Assembly: GCF_017497975.1 (NCBI RefSeq)
Contig: NZ_JAGDEL010000007.1
Coordinates: forward strand, 124,001-188,000
DNA from: Metabacillus bambusae
GTDB taxonomy: Bacteria > Bacillota > Bacilli > Bacillales > Bacillaceae
Direction of reading: 5' to 3'
Length of the DNA: 64,000 nucleotides
In this document: piece after piece, positions 1-8,867 of the stretch
How the letters are laid out: each line of letters begins with the position of its first letter
How positions within the stretch are numbered: position 1 is the stretch's first letter
Notes under the pieces: model-generated
Told to the model about the DNA's origin: nothing
The model's database searches: none
What the model saw: only the letters and a program-made list of their open reading frames with translations
Translations under genes and position numbers: made by a program

Positions 1-927
1 GAAGCAAAAGCTAGGTCAAAAGATTTTAAAGAAGGTTCCGGATATATTCAAATGCAGCTTGTCCAAAAATACGCATCCATTTTTCTACCTCGATTTAAAA
101 AAAGATATGATGTTGCAATAAGTTATGCATGGCCACATGATATTGTAGCGAAAAATGTAAATGCTGAGAAAAAAATTGCTTGGATTCATACGGATTATAG
201 TAAGTTGGAAATAGATAATAGGTTAGATTTAAGAGGATGGATGCAATTTAATCATATAATATCGATTTCCGACGAATGTACCAAATCATTTTTAACGAAA
301 TATCCAACACTTGAAGAAAAAGTATTAACATTGGAAAATATCACTTCACCAAACTTTATCAATAATTTGGCACAAGATCATATACCTTTAACAGAGATTA
401 ATAGTAAAGGGAATTTTAACATTTTATCAGTAGGAAGATTATCCTATGTGAAAGGTTTTGATATGGCTGTTAAAGCTTTAAGATTATTACATGATAAAGG
501 TTTAACATATATAAAGTGGTATGTTATTGGTTATGGTGGGTATGAAAGTGAATTATCAGAACTTATATCTAGTTATAATCTTCAAGATAGCTTTATTTTA
601 CTGGGAAAAAAGATAAATCCATATCCATATATGAAAGCTTGTGACCTTTATGTCCAGCCTTCAAGGTACGAAGGAAAAGCCGTTACAGTTACTGAAGCAA
701 AAATATTAAAAAAACCAATAATTATTACAGCTTATCCAACCGCTAAAAGTCAATTAATTAATGGAGTTGAGGGCATCATATGTAATTTAAGTGTTGAGGG
801 GCTATCTACTACAATTGAGAAATTGGCAGAGGATAAGAAAGAGCGGGAAAGACTAATAGAAAATTTAAAAAAGTTCGATTATAGCAATACGGAAGAACTA
901 AACAAATTATATCAATTGATTGGTTAA
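1..927 (+). CDS. GT4 glycosyltransferase, 5'-truncated by window edge
   Basis: GT-B fold glycosyltransferase of family GT4, expected to transfer a sugar from a nucleotide donor to a lipid-linked polysaccharide repeat at the inner membrane face. The frame is open from base 1, ahead of the first Met at 52, and the paralogue at 3172-4365 is about 90 residues longer, so the true start lies outside the window. The donor-binding half is intact: NILSVGRLSYVKGFD, INPYPYMKACDLY and the EX7E-type stretch EGKAVTVTE. It is followed after 26 bases by a GT2 gene and is part of the same operon. The acceptor and the sugar cannot be read from sequence. Confidence 0.9.
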   Translation, partial: EAKARSKDFKEGSGYIQMQLVQKYASIFLPRFKKRYDVAISYAWPHDIVAKNVNAEKKIAWIHTDYSKLEIDNRLDLRGWMQFNHIISISDECTKSFLTKYPTLEEKVLTLENITSPNFINNLAQDHIPLTEINSKGNFNILSVGRLSYVKGFDMAVKALRLLHDKGLTYIKWYVIGYGGYESELSELISSYNLQDSFILLGKKINPYPYMKACDLYVQPSRYEGKAVTVTEAKILKKPIIITAYPTAKSQLINGVEGIICNLSVEGLSTTIEKLAEDKKERERLIENLKKFDYSNTEELNKLYQLIG

Positions 928-953
928 TTTTAATTTGTAAAAAGGAGTAAACT

Positions 954-1982
954 ATGAGCTTCAAGGTGAGTGTAATAATCCCTGTTTTTAACGCAGAAAA
1001 GTATGTTGCTCATTGTATAGATTCACTATTAGCCCAAACATTGAAGGAATGTGAATTCATTTTTATTAATGATGGCTCGCAAGATGAAAGTCTAAAAATA
1101 ATTGAGCGTTATGGAAATTTAGATCCTAGAATAAAGATAATAAATCAAAAAAATCATGGTGTTAGTATTGCTAGAAATCGAGGGTTAGAAATAGCTACTG
1201 GTGAATATATTGGTTTTGTTGATTCAGATGACTATATTGAAAAGAATATGTACCAAGTTCTATATTCTTCTTTGAAACAAAATGATTGCGATGCAATTAT
1301 TTCTAATTTAGAAAGTGAAATGAATGGCAATAATATTGTTACAACTTATCCATTTTCCTGTGATATAAAACTAGATAAAAAGTATATAGAACAGGAATTA
1401 ATACCTTACTTTTTAAAAAACGATAATTTGAATACTGCAGTTAATAAACTCTATCGAAGGGAAATAATAAATAAATATCAAATAAAATTCCCTGAAAAAG
1501 TAGCATTAGGAGAAGACGGATTGTTTAACATCCGTTTTTTTTGTTATGCAAAATCTTTTAAATATATAAATTATTCTGGCTATCACTATAGAGAAGTGAT
1601 TGGAAGTGCAACAAGGAATATTTCCAAAAAAGATTATTTTAATCGAGTTTTAGAAGTATATAATTTAGAAATTCCTGAAATACAAGGAAAAGTTGATGAA
1701 AAGATAATACAACAATTGAAATCGATAAAATTAATAAAAAATGTAATGTCTTATATACATGTCTATTTTACACCAACTAAGGAAGTACCTTTTACTAAGA
1801 GATATAAATATATAAGCAATATGATTAATAACAAAGATGTAAGAAAGGCGTTAAAATCTTTTTATTTTGCCAATTATAAAAGTTTAGGAAGATATGAGAG
1901 AGTTGTAATTAAATTAGTAAAATATAAGTTTACCCTTGGTTTATATATAACTGTGGGATACAGCAGATATAGAAATAAATAA
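954..1982 (+). CDS. GT2 family glycosyltransferase
   Basis: Inverting GT-A glycosyltransferase of family GT2, 342 residues. The N-terminal catalytic domain shows VSVIIPVFNAEKYV (about residues 5-18), FINDGSQDES (37-46) and the metal-binding DXD-type GFVDSDDYIE (about 86-95), then LGEDGLFN near residue 185 in the place of the usual catalytic-base ED motif. An AAAAAGGAG ribosome site sits 7 bases before the ATG. The lysine-rich C-terminal third is probably membrane-associating. It lies between a GT4 gene and a pyruvyl transferase in the exopolysaccharide operon. The linkage made is unknown. Confidence 0.9.
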   Translation: MSFKVSVIIPVFNAEKYVAHCIDSLLAQTLKECEFIFINDGSQDESLKIIERYGNLDPRIKIINQKNHGVSIARNRGLEIATGEYIGFVDSDDYIEKNMYQVLYSSLKQNDCDAIISNLESEMNGNNIVTTYPFSCDIKLDKKYIEQELIPYFLKNDNLNTAVNKLYRREIINKYQIKFPEKVALGEDGLFNIRFFCYAKSFKYINYSGYHYREVIGSATRNISKKDYFNRVLEVYNLEIPEIQGKVDEKIIQQLKSIKLIKNVMSYIHVYFTPTKEVPFTKRYKYISNMINNKDVRKALKSFYFANYKSLGRYERVVIKLVKYKFTLGLYITVGYSRYRNK

Positions 1983-1997
1983 GAAAGGATGTTATTG

Positions 1998-3164
1998 ATG
2001 AACATTTTAATGTTTGCTCATGGCGGGAGCCTTAATAGAGGTTGCGAAGCAATTGTTCGGTCTTCAACAAATATCTTAAAAGAAAAAATAAGTGGAGCTA
2101 AGGTTTATTTGGCATCAGGAAAACCAGAGACTGATCAAATCATAACAAAGCTAGATGGAATCTATGATAGTTCAGGTTGTCAAATAAAAAAATATTCTTA
2201 CGATTGGTTTCTATCATCAATAAAATTTAAGTTGTTTAATGATGAATCATTCGGAATAAGAAAATCAGAAAACAATACAATAAAACACATTAAAAATGCA
2301 GATATCTGCCTGTCAATCGGTGGAGATAATTATTGTTATGGTGATCAACCTGGACTGTATGAGATTGATAGGGCGATTAAAGAACAAGGTAAAAAGTTAG
2401 TTTTATGGGGATGTTCAATTGGAAAAGAAGATATGACCGATAGAACTTTAAATGATTTAAAGCTCTTTGATTTGATTTTAGCTCGTGAAACATTGACATA
2501 TAATATGTTGTTAGAAAAAGGATTAACAAATGTGAAACTCTGTGCAGACCCTGCATTTACAATGGAAAAAGAAGAACTTCCATTACCTATTGGATGGAAA
2601 GAAAACAAGACAGTAGGGTTAAACTTTAGTCCACTCGTGTGGAAGAGAAATAAGGATTCACAGGTTTCTGTAAAAGAATTAATTAAACATATAATAAATA
2701 CAACTGACTTTACAATAGCACTTACACCACACGTAATTGCAGAAGGTAACAATGATTATGAAGTCCTATATAAATATTTTCTTGAGTTTAAAGATACAAA
2801 AAGAGTCATCATCTTACCAGATAATCTAAACGCCATACAGTACAAAGGTTATATAGCTAGGATGAGATTCTTTATTGGAGCAAGAACTCATGCAACTATT
2901 GCAGCCTATTCTAGTCATGTACCTACCATGGTATTAGGATACAGTGTAAAGTCTAAAGGAATATCAAAAGATTTATTTGGAGAAGAAAAATTCGTCTTAA
3001 ACTTAGCAGAACTATCTGATAGTGAAAAATTAAATGCTACATTTGACCAGTTGTTAACCGAAGAAAGTGAAATGATTAATAAGTTAAAACTATCTATTCC
3101 TCATATTAAGGGAAAATCGTATAAAGCTGTAGAATATTTATACGAAATTGCGGAAGAAGGCTGA
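1998..3164 (+). CDS. polysaccharide pyruvyl transferase family protein
   Basis: Family that transfers pyruvate from phosphoenolpyruvate onto a sugar of an exopolysaccharide (relatives CsaB, EpsO, PssM), adding negative charge. Seen: Gly-rich N-terminus NILMFAHGGSLNRGCEAIV, SIGGDNYCYGD near residue 107, LWGCSIGKED, and the C-terminal family signature GARTHATIAAYSSHVP near residue 294. An ATG at 1989 is in frame, but AAAGGA at 1984-1989 is spaced correctly for the ATG at 1998, which also begins with the family-typical MNILMF; 388 residues result. The following GT4 gene begins 7 bases after the stop. The assignment to family is firm; the acceptor sugar is not known. Confidence 0.88.
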   Translation: MNILMFAHGGSLNRGCEAIVRSSTNILKEKISGAKVYLASGKPETDQIITKLDGIYDSSGCQIKKYSYDWFLSSIKFKLFNDESFGIRKSENNTIKHIKNADICLSIGGDNYCYGDQPGLYEIDRAIKEQGKKLVLWGCSIGKEDMTDRTLNDLKLFDLILARETLTYNMLLEKGLTNVKLCADPAFTMEKEELPLPIGWKENKTVGLNFSPLVWKRNKDSQVSVKELIKHIINTTDFTIALTPHVIAEGNNDYEVLYKYFLEFKDTKRVIILPDNLNAIQYKGYIARMRFFIGARTHATIAAYSSHVPTMVLGYSVKSKGISKDLFGEEKFVLNLAELSDSEKLNATFDQLLTEESEMINKLKLSIPHIKGKSYKAVEYLYEIAEEG

Positions 3165-3171
3165 GGTATAC

Positions 3172-4365
3172 ATGAAAAAAAACTTGTTATTTGTTATACC
3201 GAGTTTAGCAGCTGGGGGTGGAGAAAAGAGCTTAGTTAATCTACTGTCTCAAATTGACTATGATCTATATAATGTAGATTTATTTTTATTTAATCATGAG
3301 GGACTATTCATGGAGTTCTTGCCTAAGCAGGTGAATGTATTACCTTTACCTAAGATATACCAAATGTTTAGCCTGCCATTGTTAAATTCAATTTTTAAGC
3401 TATTGATAAGAGGAAAACCAATAATAGCTTTTAATCGAATAATGTTTACTTTAATAAATAAAAAAGTTAAAGAAACATCAATAAGAGAACAATATAGTTG
3501 GAAATATATATCTAAATCATTGAATCGTTTACAGAAAAAATATGATGTTACTATAGGCTTTTTAGAAAAATCATCTACTTATTATTGTATTGATAAAGTA
3601 AGCTCTTCGAAAAAAATTGGCTGGGTTCATAATGATTACGACAAATTACGGATGGATCCGAATTTTGATGAAAAATATTTTAGTAAATTAGATCATATTA
3701 TTACAGTATCAAAGGAATGCGCAGCTATTTTAAAACAAAGATTTCCTGCTGAAAAGGAAAAAGTAAAGGTTATTTATAATATTGTTTCACCTCCAATGAT
3801 TAAATCAATGGCAAGCTTTAAAGAATATAAACTATCTTCTAAAAAAAATGATGAAATTTTTATTCTTACAATAGGCAGGTTACATCATCAAAAAGGGTAT
3901 GAAATAGCAATTGAGGCTTGTAAAATTCTTGTAGGAAGAGGGTTTAATATTAATTGGAATGTAATAGGTGAGGGAGATGAGAGGGAGAAACTAACGAAAT
4001 TTATTGAAGAAAATGGTTTAGTCAAACATTTTAAATTATTAGGCCTGAAATCGAACCCTTATCCGTATATACAACATGCAGATATTTATGCCCAAACATC
4101 TAGATTTGAAGGGAAATCAATAGCAATAGATGAGGCAAAAATATTAAGTAAGCCAATTATTGTTACAAATTATAGTACAGCTAAAGATCAGATAACCCAT
4201 AATGTAGATGGATTAATTGTCAAAATGGATCCAGGAAGCGTTGCAGAAGGTATTGAAAGATTGATAAAAAATAAAGAGTTAAGAGAAAGTTTATCGAAAA
4301 ATCTATCAAATCTCAGTTTAGGTACAGAAGATGAAATAAGTAAACTTTATAAGTTAATAGGATAG
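3172..4365 (+). CDS. GT4 family glycosyltransferase
   Basis: Full-length GT4 enzyme, 397 residues, close paralogue of the truncated one at the window start. The N-terminal nucleoside-binding loop is LFVIPSLAAGGGEKSLVNLL, the hinge is ILTIGRLHHQKGYE, and the donor site shows SNPYPYIQHADIYAQTSRFE followed by GKSIAIDEAK. A TTG at 3148 inside the previous gene is in frame, but GAGG at 3164-3167 just ahead of the ATG at 3172 and the hydrophobic MKKNLLFVIPSL start favour 3172. It is translationally close-coupled to the pyruvyl transferase. The three GT4 genes in this operon share the NPYPY motif and probably arose by duplication. Confidence 0.9.
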   Translation: MKKNLLFVIPSLAAGGGEKSLVNLLSQIDYDLYNVDLFLFNHEGLFMEFLPKQVNVLPLPKIYQMFSLPLLNSIFKLLIRGKPIIAFNRIMFTLINKKVKETSIREQYSWKYISKSLNRLQKKYDVTIGFLEKSSTYYCIDKVSSSKKIGWVHNDYDKLRMDPNFDEKYFSKLDHIITVSKECAAILKQRFPAEKEKVKVIYNIVSPPMIKSMASFKEYKLSSKKNDEIFILTIGRLHHQKGYEIAIEACKILVGRGFNINWNVIGEGDEREKLTKFIEENGLVKHFKLLGLKSNPYPYIQHADIYAQTSRFEGKSIAIDEAKILSKPIIVTNYSTAKDQITHNVDGLIVKMDPGSVAEGIERLIKNKELRESLSKNLSNLSLGTEDEISKLYKLIG

Positions 4366-4425
4366 TACAGAAAAAGAGGTTGAAAAATTCATTAACTAGT
4401 TAATGTTTAAAAATAGGAGGTCAAA

Positions 4426-4986
4426 ATGTTCAGTAAATTATTACTGTCTTTAAAAATTAAATTAGGGAAAACCACAAGAGAAGAACTATCAGTAAAAGCT
4501 TGTATTCAAAGAGGGATGAAAGTAGGGGAAAATTGTCATGGTTTAGCTAGTAGTACCATTGATTATGCACATTGTTGGTTAATCGAGATTGGAGATAAGG
4601 TAACATTTGCACCACAAGTATATCTTCTTGCACATGATGCTAGTACTAAAAGACATTTAGATTATACTAAGATTGCTAAAATTAAAATTAAAGATAACGT
4701 TTTTATAGGTGCACGAGCATTTATTATGCCTGGAATAACAATAGGAGAAAATTCTATTGTTGCTGCTGGAAGTATTGTTACGAAATCTGTCCCTGAAGGA
4801 TCTGTAGTTGCAGGTAATCCAGCAAGGATAATATCAAAAACCAAAGATTATATTGATAAGCACAAGGAGGGATTGGAAGAAGCAAAAATATATGATAGTA
4901 GTTGGACAATTGGTGAAAATATTACTAAAGAAATGTGCATAACAATGTCAAAAGAGTTGGATTGTTCTCTTGGTTATGTTAAATAA
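4426..4986 (+). CDS. hexapeptide-repeat (LbH) O-acetyltransferase
   Basis: Left-handed beta-helix acyltransferase, 186 residues, of the maltose/galactoside/serine acetyltransferase group, likely acetylating a sugar of the polysaccharide with acetyl-CoA. The hexapeptide repeats run through about residues 40-140 (IEIGDKVTFAPQVYLLAHDA, then IKDNVFIGARAFIMPGITIG, then ENSIVAAGSIVTKSVPEGSV). The conserved VAGNPARII closes the helix and AHDAST carries the likely catalytic His. The ribosome site AGGAGG is 6 bases before the ATG. The tail after residue 145 is unusual for the family and may shape the acceptor site. Confidence 0.85.
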   Translation: MFSKLLLSLKIKLGKTTREELSVKACIQRGMKVGENCHGLASSTIDYAHCWLIEIGDKVTFAPQVYLLAHDASTKRHLDYTKIAKIKIKDNVFIGARAFIMPGITIGENSIVAAGSIVTKSVPEGSVVAGNPARIISKTKDYIDKHKEGLEEAKIYDSSWTIGENITKEMCITMSKELDCSLGYVK

Positions 4987-5017
4987 CATAACTTAGGAAA
5001 CGAAAGGATTATGAAAA

Positions 5018-6262
5018 ATGATACTTAACATACTAAGTACTCTTATCTTTTTAATTATATGTATAGTTATTACATTAGATTTATTACCAAAAGTTAAAGA
5101 TTGGTTTTTGAGATTACATATAGGGAGGATTAATGATAAGGTAACATGGAATGAAAATATTACAAAAAAGGGTTTAAAGTGGATTTTGGAAACTCCCAAG
5201 ATAAAAGTAACAGATAACACTAGATTAGTTGTTATTGATATGTTAAAGGGGAACTATTCCAATAATACAATCCAACACTGGCAGGAAGCGGCACTTATTC
5301 TTGGTATATCTGAGTATTTAAAAGATAAGACAGATAAAGAAATAGAGAAGGCGATAACAAATTATTTAAATAAAAAATTTCATAAAAACGGAAAGTGGAA
5401 GGTTATCCCTAAACATATAGATGGCGCTATTCTTGCTTACGCGATTATGAAATTAGACTTTATTAATACTGATCAGTACAAATCAGCATTCGATGAAATA
5501 TGGGATTTAATAATTAATCATATTGGTGAAGATGGAACTGTTGAGTACCGAAAATTTATGAAGAGTTATCGCTATGTTGATACAATTGGGTTCATTTGTC
5601 CATTCTTAGTCAGTTATGGATTAAAATTTAAAAAAGAAGAATGTATTCAACTAGCGATTAAACAAATAAAAGAATTTGAAACATTTGGAATGTTGAATAA
5701 ATATTTTATTCCTTGTCATGTATATAAAATTGATAATAAAATTCCACTTGGTTTATTTGGTTGGGGCAGAGGCCTTGGATGGTATGCTATAGGTTTAATA
5801 GATTCATGGAATGAACTAAGAGAAGATTGTAAATATAAAAAGGAACTGGAAATAAGTGTTAAGAGGTTTGCTATCGCTGCAATGGACTTTCAACAAGAGA
5901 ATGGGAGTTGGAATTGGAGTGTTACTCGAAATGAAAGTAGATCAGACTCCTCATCAACCGCCACCTTAGGATGGTTTATGTTAAATGCGGCAAAAATTCA
6001 AGATATATCAGAGGCGTGTTTATCTAGTTCTAAGTCTGCTATAGATTACTTAATGAAAGTAACGAGAAGAAATGGAGCTGTTGATTTCTCTCAAGGAGAT
6101 ACAAAAGATATAGGTGTGTATTCTGCATTGTTTGACATTTTACCTTTTACTCAAGGATTTTCTATAAGATGTATAAATTATTATATACGCAATTTTAAGT
6201 TATCCAATAATACTAAATATGAAAATGATGAAGATAAAGATATTATGAAAAAATCGGTATGA
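5018..6262 (+). CDS. membrane-anchored GH88/GH105-like six-hairpin glycosidase
   Basis: 414 residues: an N-terminal hydrophobic segment (about residues 3-24) anchors an alpha/alpha six-hairpin domain. Motifs resemble unsaturated uronyl/rhamnogalacturonyl hydrolases: YRYVDTIGFICPFLVSYG near residue 184 with the catalytic-type Asp, GWGRGLGWYAIGLIDSW near 246, and RSDSSSTATLGWFML near 307. Such enzymes cleave unsaturated uronic ends made by polysaccharide lyases. Found inside a biosynthetic operon it may edit or trim the polymer. Similarity is at the motif level, so the substrate is open and an inactive or non-hydrolytic role is possible. Confidence 0.7.
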   Translation: MILNILSTLIFLIICIVITLDLLPKVKDWFLRLHIGRINDKVTWNENITKKGLKWILETPKIKVTDNTRLVVIDMLKGNYSNNTIQHWQEAALILGISEYLKDKTDKEIEKAITNYLNKKFHKNGKWKVIPKHIDGAILAYAIMKLDFINTDQYKSAFDEIWDLIINHIGEDGTVEYRKFMKSYRYVDTIGFICPFLVSYGLKFKKEECIQLAIKQIKEFETFGMLNKYFIPCHVYKIDNKIPLGLFGWGRGLGWYAIGLIDSWNELREDCKYKKELEISVKRFAIAAMDFQQENGSWNWSVTRNESRSDSSSTATLGWFMLNAAKIQDISEACLSSSKSAIDYLMKVTRRNGAVDFSQGDTKDIGVYSALFDILPFTQGFSIRCINYYIRNFKLSNNTKYENDEDKDIMKKSV

Positions 6263-6293
6263 GAATTTACCTTAAAAGAAAAGGAGTATAAAA

Positions 6294-7181
6294 TTGAAAA
6301 TTACAGTATTTACTCCAACATATAATCGAGGCTATACGATTGAAAAATTATATAGATCCTTGCAGCAACAAACTTTCACAGATTTTGAATGGTTAGTAAT
6401 TGATGACGGATCAATGGATTCAACTGAAGAATTGTTTAAGGAATGGTTTGACGAGAAAAATTCATTTGTTATTAGATACTACAAAGTTGAAAATGGAGGT
6501 AAACATCGTGCCATTAACAAAGCTACTGACATAGCTAAAGGTGAATTATTTTTTATCGTGGATTCTGATGATTATCTTGTACAGGATGCGTTAGAGTCCA
6601 TTATTAAATGGGAGCATAACTTAGAAAATAATGAATCTTATTGCGGGATTTCTGGTAATAAAGGGCAAAATAAATTAGATTATATAGGAACTACATTTGA
6701 TGGAGAATATATCGATGCTACTTCTCTTGAACGAAACAAATTCAACATTACAGGTGACAAAGCAGAAGTTTTCTATACGAATATCCTAAAAAAATATAAA
6801 TTTGATGAGATAGAGGGAGAAAAATTTATTACGGAAGCAACAGTATGGGATAGAATGGCGCATGACGGCTACAAAATCAGATGGTTTAATGAAACAATCT
6901 ATATTTGTGATTACTTAGAGGATGGGTTAACAAAAAATATGAAGGAAATATTCTCCAAAAACCCTAAAGGAACAGCTGTTTATATTAAACAACAAATTAA
7001 ATACTATAATTGTAATTTAAAAGCCAAGTTTTCTTACTATAACTTATATTATGAATTTGTAAAAGATAGATTAGGAATAAATCAAGTGGCAAACTATTTA
7101 GAGATTAAAACATTAACACTTTTAACAGCCATCTCATTGGTTAAGTGTAAAAATCTTTTCTTGAAAAAAACTAATGTATAA
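6294..7181 (+). CDS. GT2 family glycosyltransferase
   Basis: GT-A enzyme of family GT2, 295 residues. Begins at TTG with AAAGGAG 8 bases upstream; no ATG fits. Motifs are KITVFTPTYNRGYTIEKLY, WLVIDDGSMDSTEEL, GGKHRAINKA and the DXD-type FFIVDSDDYLV near residue 90. This pattern (PTYNR, GKHRAINKA) is that of GT2 enzymes common in Gram-positive capsule operons. A hairpin follows the stop before the flippase gene. Confidence 0.88.
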   Translation: MKITVFTPTYNRGYTIEKLYRSLQQQTFTDFEWLVIDDGSMDSTEELFKEWFDEKNSFVIRYYKVENGGKHRAINKATDIAKGELFFIVDSDDYLVQDALESIIKWEHNLENNESYCGISGNKGQNKLDYIGTTFDGEYIDATSLERNKFNITGDKAEVFYTNILKKYKFDEIEGEKFITEATVWDRMAHDGYKIRWFNETIYICDYLEDGLTKNMKEIFSKNPKGTAVYIKQQIKYYNCNLKAKFSYYNLYYEFVKDRLGINQVANYLEIKTLTLLTAISLVKCKNLFLKKTNV

Positions 7182-7185
7182 AAAG

Positions 7186-7214
7186 CTCATAATCATAACT
7201 TTTATGGGTTTTTG
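7186..7214 (+). terminator. intra-operon hairpin with T-rich tail
   Basis: GCTCATAA pairs with TTATGGGT (G-T pairs allowed) around a 9-base loop and is followed by TTTTG. It lies between a glycosyltransferase and the flippase gene, so it may only attenuate read-through. Confidence 0.45.
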
Positions 7215-7234
7215 TATTGTAAATGGAGAAAAAG

Positions 7235-8788
7235 ATGAGAGTTAAAAATTCCTTACTGAATATTGGTGCAGGCTTAGCAAATCAAATAATTATTACATTA
7301 TTGAGTTTTGTTTCAAGGACTGTTTTTATAAATACTCTAGGTATTGAATATCTTGGGATAAATGGACTATTTACGAATATATTATCTATGCTAACAATTG
7401 CTGAGGCAGGTTTAGGTGCAAGTATTATGTATAGCCTATATAAGCCAGTAGCAGAAAACGATTATCACAAAATCAGTGTCTTAATGAAGTTCTACAGAAA
7501 TACCTATATGGTGATTGCATTAATTATTTTAGTCTTAGGTTTATCAATTATGCCATTTCTTGATTTTTTTATTAAAGATTCAAAAGTTGATAATATTCAC
7601 TTGATTTATTTTATTTTCCTGTTGAACACAGCAGCACCCTATTTTTATATACATAAAAACTCGTTTTTAAATGTTTGTCAGAAAGGATATATTGTAACGG
7701 GTATATATTCAGTTTCATCTATTTTATCTGTCTTAATAAAAATAGCTATTCTTCATTACACTCAAAATTATATTTTGTATTTGATTATTGAAAGTTTCAT
7801 TACAATTGGTAATTCCTTTATTTTGGTAATTGTTGTGAATAGGATGTATCCATATCTAAGGAATAAAATAAAAGAAAAATTAGATAAGGAAACAAGACAA
7901 GATATTACAAAAAACGTTAAAGCTATCGTTATTCAAAATATAGGGAATTATCTTGTATTTGGAACAGATAATATTATTATTTCATCATTTGTAAGCGTGA
8001 CAGCGGTTGGTCTTTATTCAAATTATAATATGTTAATTGAGATTTGCAGAACTTTTACCTATCAGGTTTTTAATAATATTTATCATAGTGTAGGGAATTT
8101 AGTAGCTATAGAAAGTGTTGAAAAAGTATATAGTGTATACAAAACATATAGTCTTGTTAACTTCTGGCTTTATTCTTTATTTACAATTCTCTTATTGATT
8201 TTGTTAGAGGATTTTATTACTCTCTGGATTGGTTCTAGGTTTCTCATGGAAGAAGGAGTACTATGGATATTAATGATTATTTTTTATGAAAGAGGAATGA
8301 GGAATTCTATTACTACAGTGAAAACAACTTCGGGCATTTTTCACGAAGATCGATTTGCACCTCTTTGTCAGGCTGTCATAAACTTAATTGTTTCAATTTT
8401 ATTAGTTCAACAAATGGGAATAATAGGTGTATTTATTGGTACTTTAGTGAGCGTATTAGCAGTTCCGTTTTGGACTACTCCTTATTTAGTATATAAAAAA
8501 GTTTTCCATCAACCCATTTTTCACTATTTTTTAAAATATACTTTTTTTATCACCATAGGAATTGGAACTTATTTATTAACAAACTTTATATGCACCTTCA
8601 TTCCTTCTCTCAATCTATTGAATCTAATAATAAAGTTTTTAGTTTGTTTGATTGTACCTAATGTAGTTTATATTTGTATTTTTCATAAGACAGATGAATA
8701 CAGATACTTATACGGTATTTTTAAAAATATTAAAGAAAAATTGGTTGGAGGTATGAAACTTAAGAAAATAATTAGAAATGCAGGTTAA
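7235..8788 (+). CDS. oligosaccharide flippase (Wzx/MATE-like)
   Basis: Polytopic membrane protein of 517 residues with about 12-14 hydrophobic helices, of the polysaccharide-translocase (Wzx/RfbX) group. It moves lipid-linked repeat units across the membrane. Seen: N-terminal SFVSRTVFINTLGIEYLGIN and MLTIAEAGLGASIMYSLYKP typical of Firmicutes capsule flippases, and GTDNIIISSFVSVTAVGLYS mid-protein. An ATG at 7223 is in frame but GGAGA at 7225-7229 fits the ATG at 7235, giving MRVKNSLLNIG. Together with the glycosyltransferases it implies a Wzx/Wzy-type export route, though no Wzy polymerase lies in the window. Confidence 0.88.
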   Translation: MRVKNSLLNIGAGLANQIIITLLSFVSRTVFINTLGIEYLGINGLFTNILSMLTIAEAGLGASIMYSLYKPVAENDYHKISVLMKFYRNTYMVIALIILVLGLSIMPFLDFFIKDSKVDNIHLIYFIFLLNTAAPYFYIHKNSFLNVCQKGYIVTGIYSVSSILSVLIKIAILHYTQNYILYLIIESFITIGNSFILVIVVNRMYPYLRNKIKEKLDKETRQDITKNVKAIVIQNIGNYLVFGTDNIIISSFVSVTAVGLYSNYNMLIEICRTFTYQVFNNIYHSVGNLVAIESVEKVYSVYKTYSLVNFWLYSLFTILLLILLEDFITLWIGSRFLMEEGVLWILMIIFYERGMRNSITTVKTTSGIFHEDRFAPLCQAVINLIVSILLVQQMGIIGVFIGTLVSVLAVPFWTTPYLVYKKVFHQPIFHYFLKYTFFITIGIGTYLLTNFICTFIPSLNLLNLIIKFLVCLIVPNVVYICIFHKTDEYRYLYGIFKNIKEKLVGGMKLKKIIRNAG

Positions 8789-8867
8789 ATAAGATTACCT
8801 ATTTCCAAGGCATATAGATTGTACATTAATATTTGTTGAAAAAGCAAATTTTGAAAGTTGTGATGAT

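Noticed and set aside
2345-2752. Antisense ORF of 135 codons within the pyruvyl transferase gene
   Set aside because: Shadow of a well-conserved gene; no ribosome site and no family similarity.
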